A DNA stretch of 41,386 bases, from NCBI GenBank assembly GCA_002069885.1, contig MWCD01000033.1:1-41386 (forward strand). Direction: 5' to 3'. The DNA comes from a bacterium ADurb.Bin236. Its GTDB lineage: Bacteria; UBP15; UBA6099. Of this stretch, positions 1-8,055 are shown piece after piece (the stretch's first letter is position 1; each line of letters begins with the position of its first letter). Both the position numbers and the translations under genes were made by a program. The notes under the pieces were generated by a model. It was not told the DNA's origin. It saw only the letters and a list, made by a program, of their open reading frames with translations, and did no database searches.

Positions 1-217
1 CGCAAGCGCCGACCGCCGCCGCGTCTATGATAAAAAACAGCCACGCCCCGGCGGCCCACCTCTCCGGAATGAACAAAGACAGCGCCACCGCGAACACCGT
101 CGCGGCCAGCGCCATAATCGACGTTTCGAACCTCTCCGCAGGATTGCCGAGCGACCCGATAAACGCCAGATACACCAGAACCACGCCGAAACACGCCCGG
201 ACTAGCCCGACCGTCAT
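1..217 (-). CDS. N-terminal fragment of an unknown multi-pass membrane protein
   Basis: A minus-strand frame is open from an ATG at 217 to the left edge of the window, giving 72 codons without a stop. An in-frame TTG at 244 is an alternative start. The peptide is strongly hydrophobic, with likely membrane segments at about residues 4-22, 34-51 and 54-72, separated by short charged loops such as NPAERFE. This arrangement resembles the N-terminal membrane region of sensor kinases or small multi-pass proteins, but no diagnostic domain lies inside the window, so no function is assigned. It is divergent from the fapA-like gene. The plus-strand frame over the same bases is low in complexity and has no ribosome site. 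Confidence 0.55.
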   Translation of the reverse strand, partial: MTVGLVRACFGVVLVYLAFIGSLGNPAERFETSIMALAATVFAVALSLFIPERWAAGAWLFFIIDAAAVGAC

Positions 218-256
218 TTCTCTTTTGTTTAGGCGCTCTTCCAATATATCGTCCCG

Positions 257-286
257 TTGACATGCGTATAGGGATTGTTCTAATAT
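257..286 (+). promoter_or_regulatory. Sigma70-type promoter for the fapA-like gene
   Basis: TTGACA at 257-262 and TAATAT at 281-286 are separated by 18 bases. They lie about 80 bases upstream of the ATG at 366, in the spacer between divergent genes. The match is to the general sigma70 consensus only. Confidence 0.55.
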
Positions 287-365
287 TAAACGGCGTGCGG
301 ATGGTGTCAAGCTTTTTAAGCTCTCGACCGGCGCTTTCCCATAGTATTCACAGGAGTTCTATTAT

Positions 366-2219
366 ATGGCAAACGGCGACAATCAAGGCCTATTCAAGCT
401 AAGCTACGAAGCTCAGGGCGTTAAAATCGCCTTCTTTCCGGAGAGCTTCAACAACACATCGGCCGCTTTCACGGCCGCAAAAGAGACCCTCCTCGACAAA
501 CGCGTCGATCAGGTAGACTTCGGCGCGATCGAAAACGCCCTCAACGAGAAAAACGCCGAGCCTTTCGTCGTCGCCCCCCCACAGCCCGAAGCCGTCAACG
601 GCAAAGTCACCGCTAAACTGAACGAATTGAAAGACAAAGTCCTAATCAAGATCGATCCACCCATGGGCAGAGGCAAAAAAGCCGAGATCAAAGACGTCAT
701 GGAAGCCGTCAAAACCGCCGGCGCCGCAACCTTCTTCCTCGACTTAGAAAAAATCGAGAACATCATTTCTTCCATAAGGTTCAGAGATTTCATAGAAGTC
801 GGCGAGATGCGCCACGGCAGGTTCGACGTTAACATCTCCAAAGACTCCACCCAAGCCCTCATAAAACTCCAGCCTCCCTTCGGTGGCAACCCCATCGATA
901 AAAGCGACATTCTTTCCTACCTCAAAAGAAACGAAATCACCACCGGCATCATGGTGGACGCTATCGACAAGATAATCAAAGACGGCCTCTACAATCAGGA
1001 CCTCGTCATCGCCAAAGGCCAGCGGCCCGAAGACGGACAGGACGGCGAGATAGAATACTTCTTCGACATCAACGCCGGAAAACCGAAACCAAAAGTCGAC
1101 GAGGAAGGCGAAGTCGATTTCAAAGAGCTTAACCTGTTCCACAAATGCAAAGCGGGCGACCCCCTTGCAAGGAAAAAACCCGCCACCCCCGGAAGACCGG
1201 GAATCACTATCTACGGCGCGCCCATCGCTCAGCGCGCCGGACGCGACATCCCCACCCCCATCGGCCTCAACACAAAACCCGCCCCCTCCGATCCCAACCT
1301 CATCCTCGCCGCCGTCGACGGCCAGCCCAAACTCACAAGCAACAAAGTGAACGTCATACCCGTCGTCGAGATTCCCGGCGACGTCGACTACTCAACAGGC
1401 AACATCGACTTCACCGGCTCGGTGCATGTTCGCGGCAGCGTCCTGTCCGGATTCACCATCCGCGCCATGGGCGACATCCAGATCGGCGGAAGCGTCGAAA
1501 TCTGCACCATCGAGTGCGGCGGCAACATGATCGTCAAACAGGGAATCCTAGGACAAGACAAAGCCCTCATCGTCTGCCGAGGCAACCTCACCGCCAAGTT
1601 CATCGACAAAGCCACCGTTTACGCCGACGGCGACATCTATGTCGACGAATCCATCATGTACTCCAAAATCAGCAGCTCCGGAAAAGTCGTCCTCTCCGGA
1701 AAAAAAGGATTCATAATGGGCGGCGTCACCCGCGCCGCAAAAAGCGTCTCCTGCAACCAAGTCGGCACTCCCACCCAGACACCCACCTTCATCGAAGTCG
1801 GCGGCAGCCCCACCCTCCGCGAAGAACTCGACAAAATGCAGAACGAAATAAAAGACGCCGAAAAACAAGTCGAGATGCAGAGCAAATCCCTCGAAAGCTC
1901 CGAAAAACGCAAACATTGCTCCCCCGAACAGATAACAGACGAACAGCAGCAACGCATCCTGCTCATGTCCCGCGACCGCTTCGCCCTCCTCGCCAAACTC
2001 CGCGCCTTCAAGGAAAAAAAGGAAGACCTTGAAGAAAAACTCGTGAGACTAAAAAGCGCCGGACTCAAAGTCCACGTCAGAAAAAAAGTCATGCCCGGCG
2101 TCAAAATCACCATCAAAAACGCCTCGTGGCTCGCCGCAGACTCCCTCGACTTCGCCACTTTCAGAGAATACGACGGCGAAATCGAGTTCGGCCCCTACGA
2201 AGCCGAAGCGGACAAATAG
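366..2219 (+). CDS. fapA: FapA/DUF342 family polymer-forming protein
   Basis: The 617-residue product belongs to the FapA (formerly DUF342) family. Residues about 10-60 and 90-200 hold the N-terminal modules with their repeated KIDPP/KLQPP segments. Residues about 345-450 form a Gly- and Val-rich repeat typical of a right-handed beta-helix (GSVHVRGSV, GDIQIGGSV, GDIYVDES). Residues about 490-560 are a charged coiled coil, and the end has the family's VMPGVKITI segment. AGGAG stands nine bases before the ATG. FapA was named for a flagellar role in Vibrio, but many carriers lack flagella and the biochemical function is not settled. No flagellar genes are in this window, so a scaffold or localisation role is only inference. 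Confidence 0.85.
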   Translation: MANGDNQGLFKLSYEAQGVKIAFFPESFNNTSAAFTAAKETLLDKRVDQVDFGAIENALNEKNAEPFVVAPPQPEAVNGKVTAKLNELKDKVLIKIDPPMGRGKKAEIKDVMEAVKTAGAATFFLDLEKIENIISSIRFRDFIEVGEMRHGRFDVNISKDSTQALIKLQPPFGGNPIDKSDILSYLKRNEITTGIMVDAIDKIIKDGLYNQDLVIAKGQRPEDGQDGEIEYFFDINAGKPKPKVDEEGEVDFKELNLFHKCKAGDPLARKKPATPGRPGITIYGAPIAQRAGRDIPTPIGLNTKPAPSDPNLILAAVDGQPKLTSNKVNVIPVVEIPGDVDYSTGNIDFTGSVHVRGSVLSGFTIRAMGDIQIGGSVEICTIECGGNMIVKQGILGQDKALIVCRGNLTAKFIDKATVYADGDIYVDESIMYSKISSSGKVVLSGKKGFIMGGVTRAAKSVSCNQVGTPTQTPTFIEVGGSPTLREELDKMQNEIKDAEKQVEMQSKSLESSEKRKHCSPEQITDEQQQRILLMSRDRFALLAKLRAFKEKKEDLEEKLVRLKSAGLKVHVRKKVMPGVKITIKNASWLAADSLDFATFREYDGEIEFGPYEAEADK

Positions 2220-2228
2220 CGCCCGAGA

Positions 2229-2250
2229 CGGGCGACCGATCGCCCCTACC
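2229..2250. repeat. Degenerate copy of the dispersed GC hairpin repeat
   Basis: GGGCGA (2230-2235) and TCGCCC (2240-2245) form a hairpin followed by CTAC. This is the last hairpin of the longer repeat at 13161-13186 and 41325-41350 with its loop shortened. It lies between the convergent fapA-like and acyltransferase genes. The rest of the 236-base spacer (2220-2455) shows no gene. Confidence 0.5.
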
Positions 2251-2455
2251 ACGCCGCTTTTCGCAATTCCGAATCAATTAAATAGGATAAAGTACGGGAG
2301 CCGAGAGCGCTTTTGCCGTATTTGCCGCGCCCGAAAAAACGTTTCGCGTGCCTTCATGATAGAAAACAGGCGCTGTTTTTGCCGTTGTGCGCGCCTAAAA
2401 CATGGCTCGTGGGGTGTCGCAAAGGAAAGTGTTTTCAGCGGTCGCTGATTCGGAG

Positions 2456-3385
2456 TTATGTCTCTTGCTGCTGGGTTTTCCAGCGTTTGTGCTGCCACAT
2501 CCACTGTTCCGGGCGAAGCCTTATAATGCGCTCGATTTCCATTGCGCATGCCTGTGTGACCGCCAAGGCGTCGCGATCTCTGTCGCCGGTGAGTTGGACA
2601 CTGATGGCGGGCCTGAAAACAACGCGGTGTTTCATATAGTCTTCCCTGACGATGAAGACGGGGATTATGGGGGCGCCGGTGATGGAGCTAAAGAGGGCCG
2701 GGCCTTTAAATGTCGAGGCGGGGCGTCCGAAAAAGTCCACAAAAATGCCTTCCGCAGCGTTCTGGTCGGCTATGAGAGCTACAATTTCGTTGCTGTTCAG
2801 CAGGGATATAATCTGCTTGAATATCGGCTTGTCCCTCGGAACTGTCTTGATGCCTTTTTTCTCTCTTTGCTTTTGAATCACATCGTTGATGAGGCCGTCG
2901 TTCTGGTCGCGACGCACGACTGTCAACGAGTAGCCGCGCGCGACGAGCGCCGCGCCCAGAAGCTCCCAGTTTCCGTAATGCCCTGAAAGCGCTATCACGC
3001 CTTTGTTCACCGCAAGAGCTTCTTTGATGTTTTCCTCGCCCTCGAAAGTCACCCGCCTCAGTATCTCCTTAGAACTCATGGACGGAAAACGGATGAATTC
3101 AAAAATATTCATCGCCATGTGCCGGTTGCAGCGCAGAGCGATATCTTGGATTTCGTCCGGGGACAGTTCGTCGCCGTAAGCCATTTCGAGGTGGTTGGCC
3201 ACCAGTTTGCGGTTGCGCGGAACAAACTTATGGAGCGCGAGGCCTGCCGCGTTTGCGAGCGTTTTATGAGCTTTAAGCGGAAGGACGCGTATCAGGAGAT
3301 AGACAAACAGCAACGCTGTCCTCGCCAGAAACCGAAAGATTTTATATTTCGCCGAAAACGCCTGTTGTTCGTCCGTGTCGCTCAA
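2456..3385 (-). CDS. LpxL/HtrB-type lipid A or lysophospholipid acyltransferase
   Basis: The product of about 310 residues is a member of the LpxL/LpxM/HtrB family, which moves an acyl chain from acyl-ACP to a lipid A precursor or related lipid at the inner membrane. A hydrophobic anchor covers residues about 17-35. The catalytic H-x4-D/E motif is seen as HYGNWE (H136, E141), followed by the family's ADQNA segment and PVFIVRE. The C-terminus RPEQWMWQHKRWK is also typical. An ATG at 3514 would give 352 residues but overlaps fdhE by 71 bases with low-complexity sequence; I prefer a TTG at 3385, which fits family length, though its ribosome site is weak. Other lipid A genes are absent, so the exact acceptor is uncertain. 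Confidence 0.85.
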   Translation of the reverse strand: MSDTDEQQAFSAKYKIFRFLARTALLFVYLLIRVLPLKAHKTLANAAGLALHKFVPRNRKLVANHLEMAYGDELSPDEIQDIALRCNRHMAMNIFEFIRFPSMSSKEILRRVTFEGEENIKEALAVNKGVIALSGHYGNWELLGAALVARGYSLTVVRRDQNDGLINDVIQKQREKKGIKTVPRDKPIFKQIISLLNSNEIVALIADQNAAEGIFVDFFGRPASTFKGPALFSSITGAPIIPVFIVREDYMKHRVVFRPAISVQLTGDRDRDALAVTQACAMEIERIIRLRPEQWMWQHKRWKTQQQET

Positions 3386-3443
3386 TTGATTGTTCTTTCT
3401 TATGCCGAAACATGACGCCGCCGGGATTGCGGGCGCGGTCGGG

Positions 3444-4319
3444 TCAGTTCGAGTTGTCGAGGCCGCGCCAGCCGGGAGCCGGGGAGTAGCCTTCGCGCTG
3501 AGCGAGTATTTCAAGGTGCGCGGCGGCGATGGCTTCTAGAGCTATGTCTATCTCGAACTTTTTCTTGCGGGTGTCCAGCATCCTGTGGTACTGTTTGCAT
3601 TTTTCGCATGTGGCCGCCGTGTAGCAGTCCTCCACTCCGGGGCCTTCGGCCATAATGTATCCGAGCGTCCGAGGCTCTTCGTTGCCGCACAGGTGGCATC
3701 TGGTGCGTTTGTACAGCCACGAGGTCTCGCACGCGGAGCAGACGAGATGTCTGTGGCCTTCCTCGCGGACGAGCGCCGACATAGCGGCGATTCCTCCGCA
3801 CACCGGGCATACGGCTTCGTAAACGCCGTCCTCGTTGTCGAGCAGCGCGCGCGCTCCCGCGACGTAGGCGTCCACGAACGGCCTCATCGCCAGAAACGAG
3901 ATGAAGGCAAGCTGAGGCGTCACTTCCTCCGTCGGTTCGGCGGATACGCCGGCTCCGGCGGAGATGAACACGCGGAACGCGTTTCTGATGACGCTCGCGA
4001 TGTCTTCGTCGGCAGTTTCAGCCGCGCGCTCTACGTCCTCTTCCGCTTCGACGTTTTCGATGAAAGTCTTGCAGAGGGAGCGGAAGAGAGGCGCGGCTGC
4101 GTTCCAGTCAAGCTCGGTCTCTCCGAGCGCGATGAAAGGATAAGGGCCTTTAGCCGCTGCCGCAGGGGGAGTGAACGGCTCGCCGAAATCCGACGCGTCG
4201 CAGCTATCGTACGCGTCGAGTATTTTCGAGTAGAAATCCAGCGGCTCCCGGAGGTCTTCGCGGGCCACCTTCAACTGAGCAATTCTCGTTCTCAGGTCGG
4301 AAATTTTCTCTTTGTTCAT
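3444..4319 (-). CDS. fdhE: Formate dehydrogenase accessory protein FdhE
   Basis: The 291-residue protein matches FdhE, a cytoplasmic factor needed for maturation of Mo/W formate dehydrogenases. An alpha-helical N-terminal half is followed by rubredoxin-like metal-binding modules with four CxxC pairs: C171/C174 (CPVCGG), C194/C197 (CSAC), C208/C211 (CHLCGN) and C238/C241 (CEKC). This is the full set expected for the iron-binding site in the family. The gene ends just before the acyltransferase on the same strand. No formate dehydrogenase or molybdopterin genes lie nearby, but a tungstate transporter is encoded at 21693-23931, which fits a W- or Mo-dependent enzyme elsewhere in the genome. The start ATG at 4319 follows an AAGGATG-type ribosome site. 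Confidence 0.9.
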   Translation of the reverse strand: MNKEKISDLRTRIAQLKVAREDLREPLDFYSKILDAYDSCDASDFGEPFTPPAAAAKGPYPFIALGETELDWNAAAPLFRSLCKTFIENVEAEEDVERAAETADEDIASVIRNAFRVFISAGAGVSAEPTEEVTPQLAFISFLAMRPFVDAYVAGARALLDNEDGVYEAVCPVCGGIAAMSALVREEGHRHLVCSACETSWLYKRTRCHLCGNEEPRTLGYIMAEGPGVEDCYTAATCEKCKQYHRMLDTRKKKFEIDIALEAIAAAHLEILAQREGYSPAPGWRGLDNSN

Positions 4320-4433
4320 ATCGTCATCCTTGTTTTAGTAGTAGTCAGCAACGCTTTGCGGGCCGCCCCGCGCCGGGACATTATAACGGACACATGGAGA
4401 ATGCCGCAAGGAATGGAGAGAGAGCCGAGCGGG

Positions 4434-5207
4434 CTACCATCCGCCGGAGGCTCCGCCTCCTCCGCTCATGCCGCCCCCGAAGCCTCCGAAGCCGCCCCCG
4501 AAACCGCCCCTGCCGCCACTCGACCAGCCGCCGCCCCTTCCCCCTCCGGACAACAGCAACATAAAAAACAGGGTCGGATTGGTGATGAACAATATCAGGA
4601 GAAAAATGCCCACAATGCCCATGAAAATCATCTGTAGGAGACTGAACTTTTGAGGCAGCGGGCTGCCCGGTCCGCTCGCGGGAGCCGCGTTCAGGTCGAA
4701 CTCTTCAGGGGCAATGCCGTATTCTTCCAGAACGATGGCGGCGAGCGCCTCGACTCCGGCGCTTATTCCGCCTGAATAGTCTCCCTGCTTGAACGGCGGC
4801 GCGATTATCTCGTCGATTATGAATTTCGATTCGGCGTCCGTCACCGCGCCTTCCAGCCCGTAGCCGACTTCGATTCTGATTTTTCTCTCGCTCATCGCGA
4901 CGACAAGCAGGACCCCGTTGTCTTTGCCCTTCTGCCCTACGCCCCACCGCTCGAACATCTTGACGGCGTATTCCTCGATGTAGGAATCGCCTATGGTGTC
5001 CACCACGGCGACGGCGATCTGAGCGGAAGTCCTTTCATCGAGGGCGGCGAGCATGTTTTCGAGGCGGGAGCGAGCGGCAGGGTCCATCACGCCCGCGAAA
5101 TCGTTGACATAGCCGGACGGCCTGTCCTGCGCGAACGCGGCGGCGCATGCGACAATCAGCGCCAGAACGGCGAGCGCGGCGGCTCGTTGCATTCTCGCGG
5201 CCTTCAT
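4434..5207 (-). CDS. Exported TPM-domain (YgcG-type) membrane protein
   Basis: The 257-residue protein has an N-terminal signal sequence (residues 1-26; IVAC at 18-21 is also a possible lipobox). A TPM domain at about 30-160 has the family hallmarks YVNDFAGVMD, KGKDNGVLLVV and RIEVGYGLEG. A transmembrane segment covers about 190-218, and the tail is almost pure Gly/Ser with a final GASGGW. This is the standard layout of YgcG-like proteins; TPM domains are linked to membrane-protein quality control and photosystem II repair, but the bacterial role is unclear. Its ATG overlaps the TGA of the nucleotidyltransferase-like gene by four bases (ATGA), implying translational coupling. Confidence 0.88.
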   Translation of the reverse strand: MKAARMQRAAALAVLALIVACAAAFAQDRPSGYVNDFAGVMDPAARSRLENMLAALDERTSAQIAVAVVDTIGDSYIEEYAVKMFERWGVGQKGKDNGVLLVVAMSERKIRIEVGYGLEGAVTDAESKFIIDEIIAPPFKQGDYSGGISAGVEALAAIVLEEYGIAPEEFDLNAAPASGPGSPLPQKFSLLQMIFMGIVGIFLLILFITNPTLFFMLLLSGGGRGGGWSSGGRGGFGGGFGGFGGGMSGGGGASGGW

Positions 5208-5974
5208 CCGCCCACTTCCATTTTATCGACGAATTCCGTCAGAGAGTCCAACTCAGTCAGGTAAGACTGAAACACGGTCTCAAGTTTTCCTGCGGGAGCC
5301 TTTGTTTTTGATTTTTTCATGGCCGCAAGTTCGCGGAAGGTGGAGAGCTTGAATCCGGCGAGGCTCTCGACGCCCGCGATGACCGAGTCCGGGTCCCCCG
5401 CGCCCGCCGCCGGAGAGCCTGCCAACCGCAGAATATTTCTGAATATTGTGGCGAACGTGGAGAGCGTGCTTTCGAGGAACGGCTGGAACTTTGCGGGTTT
5501 GGAGCCGATTTCCAGAGCGGCCTGAATCAAGCGGAGCCGTTTGCCGCGCAGATTTACCTCGATTTCCATCCTGAGGTTTTCAAGGGATACCGGGATATTC
5601 TCCACCGGGTTGTCGCCGTAAAAAGCGACTGCGCGCTCTTTCCATTCAAGGAATTCCATAGGAAAAACGTCCGCCGAGCCGGAGATGAAAGCGCGGTCGG
5701 CGACGACTGGGCGGGCGCGGAGTTTCTTCATCCAGCGGTCGAAGACGGGGCGCAACGCGTTCAGCAGGGCGACGTCCACGGAATCGAAAGCCATGAAGAT
5801 ATTGACATCAGATTTGCCGGGGACGAAGCCGGGGCCGGCGGCGCTTCCGAAGAGGACGGCGGCGTCAAGGGTCTTTCCCGCCGAGCGCGCGGCCTCGATA
5901 GTCTGCTCCGCAAGCGGTCCGAGCATGGCCGCAAGTTCTTTTCTTATTCCGTCAGTTTTGACAAGGGCGGTCAT
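5204..5974 (-). CDS. Nucleotidyltransferase-fold protein, function unknown
   Basis: The 256-residue protein has a pol-beta-like nucleotidyltransferase core in residues 35-100: LFGSAAG (G43, S44) followed by GKSDVNI, so the usual D-x-D is D56-x-N58. This D-x-N form occurs in an uncharacterised subgroup of the fold and may mean altered or lost metal binding. The C-terminal half is helical and may be a HEPN-like or antibiotic-adenylyltransferase-type bundle. It overlaps the TPM-domain gene by four bases. A TATAAT-like -10 element (minus strand, 6005-6010) lies about 30 bases upstream, and GGAGG stands before the ATG. I cannot name a substrate. No adjacent antitoxin-like partner is seen. Confidence 0.65.
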   Translation of the reverse strand: MTALVKTDGIRKELAAMLGPLAEQTIEAARSAGKTLDAAVLFGSAAGPGFVPGKSDVNIFMAFDSVDVALLNALRPVFDRWMKKLRARPVVADRAFISGSADVFPMEFLEWKERAVAFYGDNPVENIPVSLENLRMEIEVNLRGKRLRLIQAALEIGSKPAKFQPFLESTLSTFATIFRNILRLAGSPAAGAGDPDSVIAGVESLAGFKLSTFRELAAMKKSKTKAPAGKLETVFQSYLTELDSLTEFVDKMEVGG

Positions 5975-6040
5975 CAGCCACCTCCGTTACGCTTCAAGAG
6001 AGACATTATAGCACAAAACCGGGGCCGCCGGAGCGGACGG

Positions 6041-7483
6041 TCAGAAGGCTAGCTTTCCGGGTTGCGGTTCGGCAAACATGTGCCGATCGACGAAAACGCG
6101 CATTTTAGGCTCCGTCTCCGCCGGGTCGTCCACCGGGAACGAGCAAGCGGTGTCCACGCAGGCGAAAAGAGTCGGCTTCGGGCGCGCGGAATAAGGGAGC
6201 CGCTCCAGAATCGCGGCGTCAAGCTCCGGGTCCACCGTCATGACGAGCTTGAGAGGCTCGAAGAATTTTAGAGCGGACGAGCGCATCGCGGCGGTGGCGG
6301 GGTCTTTCTTCGAGCCGACGACCACCATCATCAAAGGCTTGTGCTCCATCCTGAATAGAGTCTCCCTGCCGAGCGCCGAAAAAAGGTCGGTGGAAGACAT
6401 TGCTTTCATAGTTGCGACCAACGCGTCGGCGCGCGCCCTATACGCCTCGTTGTCCGTCAGCAGATATAAATCCGAGAGGACGGAAACGACAACGAGATTC
6501 GAGAATGAATCTGAGGAACACACGGTCGAGCCGCCGCCACTAGAGGAAGCGGCTTCGTACAGGGAGAACTCCTGCGCGTCCGCGCGCCTGAAATTTTTAT
6601 GGATAATCGCTGCGGCCGACTCGGCCTTGTCGAGGAACCTCGTCTCGCCCGTGGTTTGATAGGCTTCGATAAGAGCGCGGGCGAGCAGCGCGTTGTCTGC
6701 AAGCCGCGTTTCGGAGAAATCCGGTTTTTCGCCTTGCGGGGGTATGACCCGCGCGGCCCCGAAGTCGTCGCTCCAAGCGTCGCTGAGAATTCTTTCCACG
6801 GCGGCTAGCGCGGCGGTCTCAACCGCCGGGCGGGACAGAACATCGGACGCGCGGAGCAGCGCGGCGGCGGCGGCCGCGTTGTCCGCGACGCGCATCGTTT
6901 TGTCCCGCGCGGGCATCCCGATTTTCCTTCGGGCGGAGTCCGGGAGCTTGTAGAACTCTTCGCCCGACATCTCGCCGTCCGGCCCCATGAGGGCTGACTC
7001 CTGTGCGAAGTAGAACCCGCCTTTCGGATCGGCAAGAAACACGGCTGCGTATTCAGCCGCCGCGGCGGCCGAGGCGGCGCGTTCCGGGCTTCCCGTCAAG
7101 GCGGCCGCTTCCGCGAGAACTTTTGCGGCGCGCGCGCTTTCAATCAGTATCTTTCTTTTAGACGCGCCTGCGGCGTCCGCGAAATCGAACACGCCGCCCC
7201 ATTCCGCGTCCGCCCTGCTTTCAATAAGCCCCATCAATTCATTAACCGACCTCAGAACGTCTTCTTTTTTTTCTTTGCGGTATTCGAGCGTTTCGAAAGA
7301 AAGCTCGCTTAAGACCTCCGGAACAGTGACCCCGCAAGAGTCCGCGACTGATGCGGCCGGCGCATTCGGCAACGGCTTTTCAGGAGGCGGAAAATCAGCG
7401 CCGCGTCCCCTGCATCCTGCGAAAAACAGGGAAGAGACCGCTAGAATAATGGCGAAAGCAAAGTTTGCGGATGGCGATTTCAT
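6041..7483 (-). CDS. Exported lipoprotein with YyaL/SPATA20 C-terminal barrel domain, no thioredoxin domain
   Basis: The 480-residue product begins with a lipoprotein-type signal (LFFAGC, Cys24) and a Pro-rich linker. The remainder resembles the (alpha/alpha)6 part of the YyaL/SPATA20 family: GGFYFAQES followed by EEFYKLP, then RDKTMRVADNA in place of the usual RDDKxxxxWN segment. Its end, PTLFACVDTACSFPVDDP, corresponds to the family's PTAYVCxxxxCxxPVxDP. Full-length YyaL proteins are about 600-700 residues and start with a cytosolic thioredoxin-like domain; that half is absent here, while an exported thioredoxin is encoded 19 bases upstream. It is the last gene of the operon from 9331. YyaL activity is not established; the barrel resembles sugar epimerases, and a cell-envelope substrate is only inference. 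Confidence 0.75.
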   Translation of the reverse strand: MKSPSANFAFAIILAVSSLFFAGCRGRGADFPPPEKPLPNAPAASVADSCGVTVPEVLSELSFETLEYRKEKKEDVLRSVNELMGLIESRADAEWGGVFDFADAAGASKRKILIESARAAKVLAEAAALTGSPERAASAAAAAEYAAVFLADPKGGFYFAQESALMGPDGEMSGEEFYKLPDSARRKIGMPARDKTMRVADNAAAAAALLRASDVLSRPAVETAALAAVERILSDAWSDDFGAARVIPPQGEKPDFSETRLADNALLARALIEAYQTTGETRFLDKAESAAAIIHKNFRRADAQEFSLYEAASSSGGGSTVCSSDSFSNLVVVSVLSDLYLLTDNEAYRARADALVATMKAMSSTDLFSALGRETLFRMEHKPLMMVVVGSKKDPATAAMRSSALKFFEPLKLVMTVDPELDAAILERLPYSARPKPTLFACVDTACSFPVDDPAETEPKMRVFVDRHMFAEPQPGKLAF

Positions 7484-7502
7484 AACATCTCCTTGCGGGC
7501 TA

Positions 7503-8051
7503 TCAGTCAGACGCCGGAGGCATTCCCTGCGGAGGCATCTGAGGCATGCCTGCGGGCGGCATATCGCCGGACGGCATCCCTTGAGGCGGCATCTGTGGCA
7601 TTCCCTGCGGCGACTTGCCGCGCTGGAACAGGACGCCCTCGAACGCGTTGCGGAGCGCCTGCGCGTTTATCATCCCCGTCTGCGCGTCGAAAGGCTCTCC
7701 GTTCTCGGTGACCCAGAACAGGGCTGGAAGCGCGGTGACATCGAAGAACTCTACGAGCGCCTCCGACCGGGGGTCGTTTGCGTCGATATGCGCGAACTGT
7801 ATGCTGTCTCCGAACTCGGCTTCCAACTTTTCCAAGTCGGGCTTGATTATCGCGCAGATTTTGCAGTCTTCGGAATAGAAGTTCAGAAACACCGGCCTTC
7901 CGTCAAGCTCAGGCAATTCAAACTGGTCTGGAGCGGCGTGGGCATGCTCGGTGTCAGCGGTGTTTTTGCCCGCGAACATCGGAGCAGCCACCAATAGAGC
8001 CGCGATAAAGAAGAACGCGGCGAAGGCTGCTATTTTTTTTCCTGCGGTCAC
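7503..8051 (-). CDS. Exported thioredoxin-fold protein with Met/Pro-rich tail
   Basis: The 182-residue protein has an N-terminal signal or anchor (residues 1-28), a thioredoxin fold at about 42-145 with active site DCKIC (C63, C66) and the cis-Pro region TALPALFWV. Residues 146-182 form a low-complexity tail with seven methionines in repeated GMPQMPP-like units. The fold suggests a periplasmic thiol-disulphide role; the tail is not part of known thioredoxins and resembles Met-rich copper-binding segments, which is a guess. It starts four bases after the TlpA-like gene ends and precedes the YyaL-type lipoprotein, so it may supply the thioredoxin function missing from that protein. Expected electron donor: the DsbD-like protein of the same operon. 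Confidence 0.85.
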   Translation of the reverse strand: MTAGKKIAAFAAFFFIAALLVAAPMFAGKNTADTEHAHAAPDQFELPELDGRPVFLNFYSEDCKICAIIKPDLEKLEAEFGDSIQFAHIDANDPRSEALVEFFDVTALPALFWVTENGEPFDAQTGMINAQALRNAFEGVLFQRGKSPQGMPQMPPQGMPSGDMPPAGMPQMPPQGMPPASD

Positions 8052-8055
8052 GGGA

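Noticed and set aside
1145-2032. Plus-strand frame of 295 codons inside the fapA-like gene
   Set aside because: It is almost all Arg, His and Pro from a shifted frame of the beta-helix and coil region.
3386-3514. N-terminal extension of the acyltransferase to ATG 3514
   Set aside because: It overlaps fdhE by 71 bases, is low-complexity and not part of the family; a TTG at 3385 fits better.
3585-4637. Plus-strand frame of 350 codons antisense to fdhE and the TPM gene
   Set aside because: FdhE CxxC pairs and the TPM domain are in the minus-strand genes; the plus frame has no domain.
6041-7483. Truncated pseudogene interpretation of the YyaL-like gene
   Set aside because: The frame is intact with its own lipoprotein signal, ribosome-site spacing and operon position, so a designed split is more likely than decay.
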